Source: Eubacterium sp.
Lineage (GTDB): Bacteria > Bacillota_A > Clostridia > Lachnospirales > Lachnospiraceae
DNA length: 36,653 nt
Assembly: GCA_024687845.1 (NCBI GenBank)
Contig: JAILEL010000063.1
Span: 1-36,653 of the forward strand
Reading direction: 5' to 3'
Positions 33,229 to 36,653 of this stretch are shown here, piece by piece (the first letter of the stretch is position 1; every line of letters begins with the position of its first letter). The notes under the pieces were generated by a model, which was given only the letters and a program-made list of their open reading frames with translations, searched no databases and was not told the origin of the DNA. The position numbers and the translations under genes are program-made.

Positions 33229-34491
33229 TTATGCGAGTTGGAAGCTGAGAGATACGCGCAGGCCGCCATCGGCGTTTGTTATTTCAAGGCTTCCCTGCAT
33301 GTTCTCCATCAATTCTTTTCCTATGAAGAGGCCAAGGCCTGCGCCTTGTTTGTTGGTGGCATTGGAACCTCTCTTATATTTCTGTGTTATAAGGGTTAAT
33401 TCTTCTTCTGAGACTCCTCCGCCTCTATCTGTAAAGCTGATTGTCAGTGTGTCTGTATCTATTTCTCCTTTTACGAATATATCTGTTGATGCGTATTTAT
33501 ATGAATTGTAGATTATGTTGTTGAATACTTGTCCTATACGAACTTTATCGCAGAGCACAATGCACTCTGCTATTTCCAGTTCTTTTATAAGATTTTTATA
33601 GTCTGAGTCCTGTATCATTTTTTCAAGCTCTATACTATCTGTCTCGGTAATGTTTATCTCCAGCTTATCAAGTTCTTCGAGGGTTGATGTAAACAGATCT
33701 GATACGAGTCTGTCTATCTGATCGGCTTTACCTCCGATAGCCTGAAGTTTCTCTTTTACGGGTTCTCTCTCTTCTTTTATCTCAAGTACTTCTGCCATTG
33801 CCTTAATGGATGCTACTGGTGTTTTGAGGTCGTGACTAAGCTGTGCTACCAGCTCTTTCTTACTTATATTTGCCTGAAGTTCTCTATCCTTTGATAATGC
33901 CAGTTCTTCGCGCATTATATCGAAGCTCTCTGTAAATGCACCGAACATATTTTCCTTATCCATAAGGAGTGGTTTATCCAGGTCACCAGACGCTACTGCC
34001 TCCGCGAAGGACTTCATATCTTCAAATGGTCTTACCACCTTCAGGTTTATCCAGATAATTCCCAAAATTATTACGAGATATGCAAAGCCTACTGAAATCA
34101 AATATGATTTAATATATATGCTGCCTACCTGTTCTTCAATGTCTCCCATATAGTTATATATGATGACTTTTCCGACTATCTCATCATTTACTACAATATC
34201 ACGTATGGTATCTCTATTGGCTGTAGCTTTTACAATTGTTTCAGCAGCATTGCTCTTACCATTCTTGTAGAGAACTCTTTCTTCCGAATCTATTACTGCA
34301 TAATCGAAGCTACAGACAGGATAGGTGATATGATCATCATACCAATGAGCTTTTATTTCTGAAAGGAGCTCATTTACTTCGACTGTATCTAGAGCTGTGA
34401 TTTTTTCATTTTCCTGATGCAGAAATAATATTACAGGAAGCAGCAAAACAATTGCTGAAAGTATTGTAAAGCTCACAATAAATCTTTTCAT
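33229..34491 (-). CDS. Sensor histidine kinase
   Basis: 420 residues. The first transmembrane helix is at about 4-24, an extracellular sensor of about 100 residues follows, and the second helix is at about 130-150. A HAMP-like linker (VRPFEDMKSFAEAVASGDLDKPL) precedes the HisKA domain with phospho-acceptor H220 in QLSHDLKTP. The ATPase domain has N-box IGQVFNNIIYNSYKYAS, G1 FTDRGGGVS and G2 GAGLGLFIGKEL. It autophosphorylates on an external signal and transfers phosphate to the partner regulator. The start overlaps the regulator's stop by 4 bp (ATGA), so translation is coupled. Unlike BceS-type kinases it has a sizeable external domain, so it can sense directly as well as through the exporter. 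Confidence 0.95.
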   Translation of the reverse strand: MKRFIVSFTILSAIVLLLPVILFLHQENEKITALDTVEVNELLSEIKAHWYDDHITYPVCSFDYAVIDSEERVLYKNGKSNAAETIVKATANRDTIRDIVVNDEIVGKVIIYNYMGDIEEQVGSIYIKSYLISVGFAYLVIILGIIWINLKVVRPFEDMKSFAEAVASGDLDKPLLMDKENMFGAFTESFDIMREELALSKDRELQANISKKELVAQLSHDLKTPVASIKAMAEVLEIKEEREPVKEKLQAIGGKADQIDRLVSDLFTSTLEELDKLEINITETDSIELEKMIQDSDYKNLIKELEIAECIVLCDKVRIGQVFNNIIYNSYKYASTDIFVKGEIDTDTLTISFTDRGGGVSEEELTLITQKYKRGSNATNKQGAGLGLFIGKELMENMQGSLEITNADGGLRVSLSFQLA

Positions 34492-35180
34492 TCTTTGAAC
34501 ATTATCCCCATCCCTCTTACAGTTTTTATGTAAACCGGATTATTAGGGTCCTCCTCAAGTTTTTCTCTGAGATGTCTGATATGTACATTCAGCGTTCCTT
34601 CAGATACAAAGCTGTCCTCCCAGACATTGTCAAATATTTCCATCTTGGGAATCACTCTGTTTTTGTTAGTCACAAGATATACCAAAAGTTTATATTCCAT
34701 TGCAGTAAGACTGACATATTCTCCGCTTCTTTCAACTAATGCTGCATCAATGTCTATCTTTACATCTCCAAAGCAGATATCGTGCTTAACATTTGATGGA
34801 ATGGTACGTTCATATCTTTTAAGTACAGCCTTTACCTTTGCATATAGAACACTAAGAGAGTATGGTTTGGTTATATAATCATCTCCACCAATATTCAGAG
34901 CGATTACCATATCATCATCACTTGATCGGGCGCTTATGAAAAGAATCGGAACATCTAAGCTCTCACGAAATTTCTTGCATAGGTCAAAGCCGGACATGCT
35001 GTCCTTTTCTCCCAGATTGATATCCAGCAGGATGAGTTTCGTAGTATTTGTCTGAAAAAACTGTAGTGCATCTACAGCTGTAAAAACACATTTTGATGGA
35101 ATGTCAAACATGTTAAAATATTCTGCCGTAGATTCAGCAAGCTCTACCTCGTCATCTACAATTAGTACACTGTAATCCAT
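34488..35180 (-). CDS. OmpR-family response regulator
   Basis: 230 residues. The receiver domain has DD at 9-10, the phospho-acceptor D53 in LILLDINLG, and K105 in DYITKPYS. A winged-helix DNA-binding domain follows (LTAMEYKLLVYLVTNKNRVIPK, then LNVHIRHLREKL and YIKTVRGMGIMF). It is first in a two-gene operon with the kinase, behind a strong promoter, and probably activates the exporter operon downstream. Confidence 0.95.
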   Translation of the reverse strand: MDYSVLIVDDEVELAESTAEYFNMFDIPSKCVFTAVDALQFFQTNTTKLILLDINLGEKDSMSGFDLCKKFRESLDVPILFISARSSDDDMVIALNIGGDDYITKPYSLSVLYAKVKAVLKRYERTIPSNVKHDICFGDVKIDIDAALVERSGEYVSLTAMEYKLLVYLVTNKNRVIPKMEIFDNVWEDSFVSEGTLNVHIRHLREKLEEDPNNPVYIKTVRGMGIMFKE

Positions 35181-35254
35181 TTTATTTACCTGTTCAGTTG
35201 CCTTTACCTTTATATTCTATTAATGATTAAGTAGGTATTTCAATCTACATTTCG

Positions 35255-35283
35255 ATTATATTTATATCTCCGAATGATGTCAA
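35255..35283 (-). promoter_or_regulatory. Consensus sigma-70-type promoter of the two-component operon
   Basis: TTGACA (35283-35278) and TATAAT (35260-35255) match consensus exactly with a 17-bp spacer. The leader would be about 65-70 nt to the regulator ATG at 35180. Confidence 0.85.
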
Positions 35284-35299
35284 TTGTTTCTATTTGCAG

Positions 35300-35328
35300 T
35301 TGACATTCAACATTTTAAGAAGTAATCT
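35300..35328 (+). promoter_or_regulatory. Possible promoter of the YhcC-type gene
   Basis: TTGACA (35300-35305), 17-bp spacer, TAATCT (35323-35328). The -10 is weak. The -35 faces away from the divergent regulator promoter, only 16 bp apart, so the two could compete for polymerase. Confidence 0.4.
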
Positions 35329-35373
35329 ACCTTTTATCATTAAAATAAACTTTTAAAGTCCAGGAATTATTAT

Positions 35374-36369
35374 ATGAAACATAAGACAGTAAATACCTAT
35401 CTAAAAGAAAAATATGGTCATAAGATATATAAAATAGCTCTAAACGGTGGCTTCACCTGTCCCAACAGAGATGGAACAATAGATACAAGAGGATGTATAT
35501 TCTGTTCTGGCTATGGCTCAGGTGATTTTGCTGAAGACAACTGTCTGTCAATATCCGAACAGATTGAAAGAGGAAAAAATAGAATTCAGTCTAAAATGGG
35601 ATCAGATTTTAGAAATTCTAAAAGTATTAATGAAAATAATACAGACATAGATGTCGGAAGATATATTGCATATTTTCAGGCTTTCACCAACACATATGCA
35701 CCTATCAGCCGGCTCAGAGAAGTTTTCATGGAAGCTATAAATAATCCTGACATAGTTATTCTTTCCATAGCAACACGACCTGACTGTCTTGGTGAAGATG
35801 TTCTGGAACTTCTTGATGAGATCAACCATATTAAACCCGTCTGGGTGGAGCTTGGACTTCAGACAATTCATGATGAGACTGCCAGATATATTCGAAGAGG
35901 ATATCCGCTTTCTGTATATGATGAAGCAGTAAATAAACTGAACCATCTAAATATAGATGTAATAACTCATGTTATCCTTGGACTTCCCGGAGAAAATAAG
36001 GAGGCTATGCTTCAAACTGTCAGATATGTTTGTGGATATGATATTCGACAAGATCAGATTAACGATACGAATAATAATCAGATAAATAATGTTGAAAAGA
36101 TTCAGGGAAAAATTCAGGGCATTAAGTTACAACTTCTCCATGTTTTAAAGGGTACTGATCTTGCAAAGGATTACGAAGCCGGACTCTTTAAGTGCATGAC
36201 ACTGGAAGAATATACAGATCTTGTAGCCAAGTGTATTTCCATTTTACCGGAGGATATAATCATACATCGCATGACTGGTGATGGGGCGAAGAAAGACCTG
36301 ATAGCACCACTTTGGAGCGCAGATAAAAAAAGAGTTCTGAATACTCTTAATAAAAAACTATCATTGTAA
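35374..36369 (+). CDS. YhcC/TIGR01212-type radical SAM protein
   Basis: 331 residues, cytosolic. The cluster-binding cysteines are C29, C41 and C44 in FTCPNRDG...RGCIFC, the expanded CX11CX2C spacing of this family. SATRPD-type and WVELGLQTIHDETA motifs follow, then IDVITHVILGLPGE. Members bind a 4Fe-4S cluster and SAM; the substrate reaction is not settled, though tRNA or cofactor modification has been suggested for relatives. AGGA precedes the ATG. A TetR regulator gene starts 17 bp downstream and is probably co-transcribed. In contrast to the protein at 8155-9021, all cluster cysteines are intact. Confidence 0.92.
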   Translation: MKHKTVNTYLKEKYGHKIYKIALNGGFTCPNRDGTIDTRGCIFCSGYGSGDFAEDNCLSISEQIERGKNRIQSKMGSDFRNSKSINENNTDIDVGRYIAYFQAFTNTYAPISRLREVFMEAINNPDIVILSIATRPDCLGEDVLELLDEINHIKPVWVELGLQTIHDETARYIRRGYPLSVYDEAVNKLNHLNIDVITHVILGLPGENKEAMLQTVRYVCGYDIRQDQINDTNNNQINNVEKIQGKIQGIKLQLLHVLKGTDLAKDYEAGLFKCMTLEEYTDLVAKCISILPEDIIIHRMTGDGAKKDLIAPLWSADKKRVLNTLNKKLSL

Positions 36370-36386
36370 AACCGGGAGAAACAAGT

Positions 36387-36653
36387 ATGAACGAATCAGA
36401 TGAAAGATATAGCACTGTTGAAGAAGCTATTTATGACGCATTTTTTATTCTTCTGCAGGATAAGGATATAGACAAGATCACAGTTTCTGATGTGATTAAA
36501 AAGGCAGGAATTGTGAGAAGCACATTTTACAATCATTATGAAAATATTCCAGCTCTTCTTGTTGCCGCCGAAGATAAGACTATTCAGGACATTTTCAAAA
36601 TGATGGAGAGCTTCCATCCAAAGAATGACCGCGATATGTGCCGCTCGTATTTT
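36387..36653 (+). CDS. TetR-family transcriptional regulator, N-terminal part (runs off window)
   Basis: 89 codons from ATG 36387 with no stop before the window ends. The start is preceded by GGGAG. Residues about 27-54 (ITVSDVIKKAGIVRSTFYNH, then YENIPALL) are a classic TetR helix-turn-helix, with STFYNHY as the recognition-helix end. The ligand-binding domain lies beyond the window. The target is unknown; autoregulation and control of the adjoining genes are usual for this family. Confidence 0.85.
   Translation, partial: MNESDERYSTVEEAIYDAFFILLQDKDIDKITVSDVIKKAGIVRSTFYNHYENIPALLVAAEDKTIQDIFKMMESFHPKNDRDMCRSYF

Noticed and set aside
36396..36617. Minus-strand 73-residue frame at the window end
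   Set aside because: It lies antisense to a clear TetR helix-turn-helix coding region that continues past the window.

Overview
The window looks like a chromosomal segment of a low-GC, anaerobic clostridial bacterium, most likely a Lachnospiraceae member of the Butyrivibrio/Roseburia type. This rests on AT-rich intergenic DNA, strong AGGAG-type ribosome sites, Gln/Gly/Tyr-rich low-complexity protein tails, a YARHG protein, choline-binding-type wall repeats, an AGCS symporter and a class II aldolase. No rRNA, tRNA, CRISPR array or transposase gene is visible. Most genes lie on the minus strand.

Layout. (1) 1-624 holds a hairpin-rich repeat, with part of it tandemly duplicated. (2) 625-6582 (minus) is a run encoding a ParB-like/BMP fusion, a metallophosphoesterase, citrate synthase and a zinc-ribbon/YARHG membrane protein. 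(3) 6638-6897 is a roughly 260-bp foldback (MITE-like) element. It touches the stop codon of a malic enzyme gene (6896-8068) and carries a bidirectional terminator-like hairpin at its centre. (4) 8155-15794 (minus) is the most striking locus: a MukBEF/Wadjet-like SMC operon in the order kleisin-like, kite-like, 1464-residue SMC-like ATPase. A fourth gene follows 15 nt behind the SMC gene, where classic Wadjet operons carry jetD. It encodes a SplB/COG1533-type radical SAM homologue whose three cluster cysteines are all replaced (C-R, C-S, C-L). (5) 16066-20181 holds a surface serine hydrolase with wall-binding repeats and, convergent to it, an 830-residue tubulin/FtsZ-like protein. (6) 20440-24720 (minus) encodes class II aldolase, a Bax-inhibitor-1-like membrane protein with a Q/Y/N-rich tail, a hotdog thioesterase and a GH13 glucosidase. 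(7) 25087-26661 (plus) is an alanine/glycine:cation symporter. (8) 26794-28476 (minus) is a PAS / degenerate GGDEF / intact EAL protein. (9) 28627-35180 (minus) is a two-component system plus a three-gene exporter: a CARDB-like surface protein, an ABC ATPase and an FtsX-type permease. A second copy of the hairpin repeat sits between the ATPase and permease genes. (10) 35374-36653 (plus) encodes a YhcC-type radical SAM protein and the start of a TetR regulator that runs off the window.

How it works together. Central carbon metabolism (citrate synthase, malic enzyme, aldolase, glucosidase) is mixed with envelope and signalling functions. The response regulator has a near-perfect promoter (TTGACA-17-TATAAT). 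The exporter operon has its own promoter with a palindrome centred near -60, which suggests activation by the neighbouring two-component system. The SMC operon with its cysteine-free SplB-like partner is the best candidate for an undescribed system. The foldback element and the hairpin-array repeat, whose two copies show compensatory base changes, are the best non-coding candidates.
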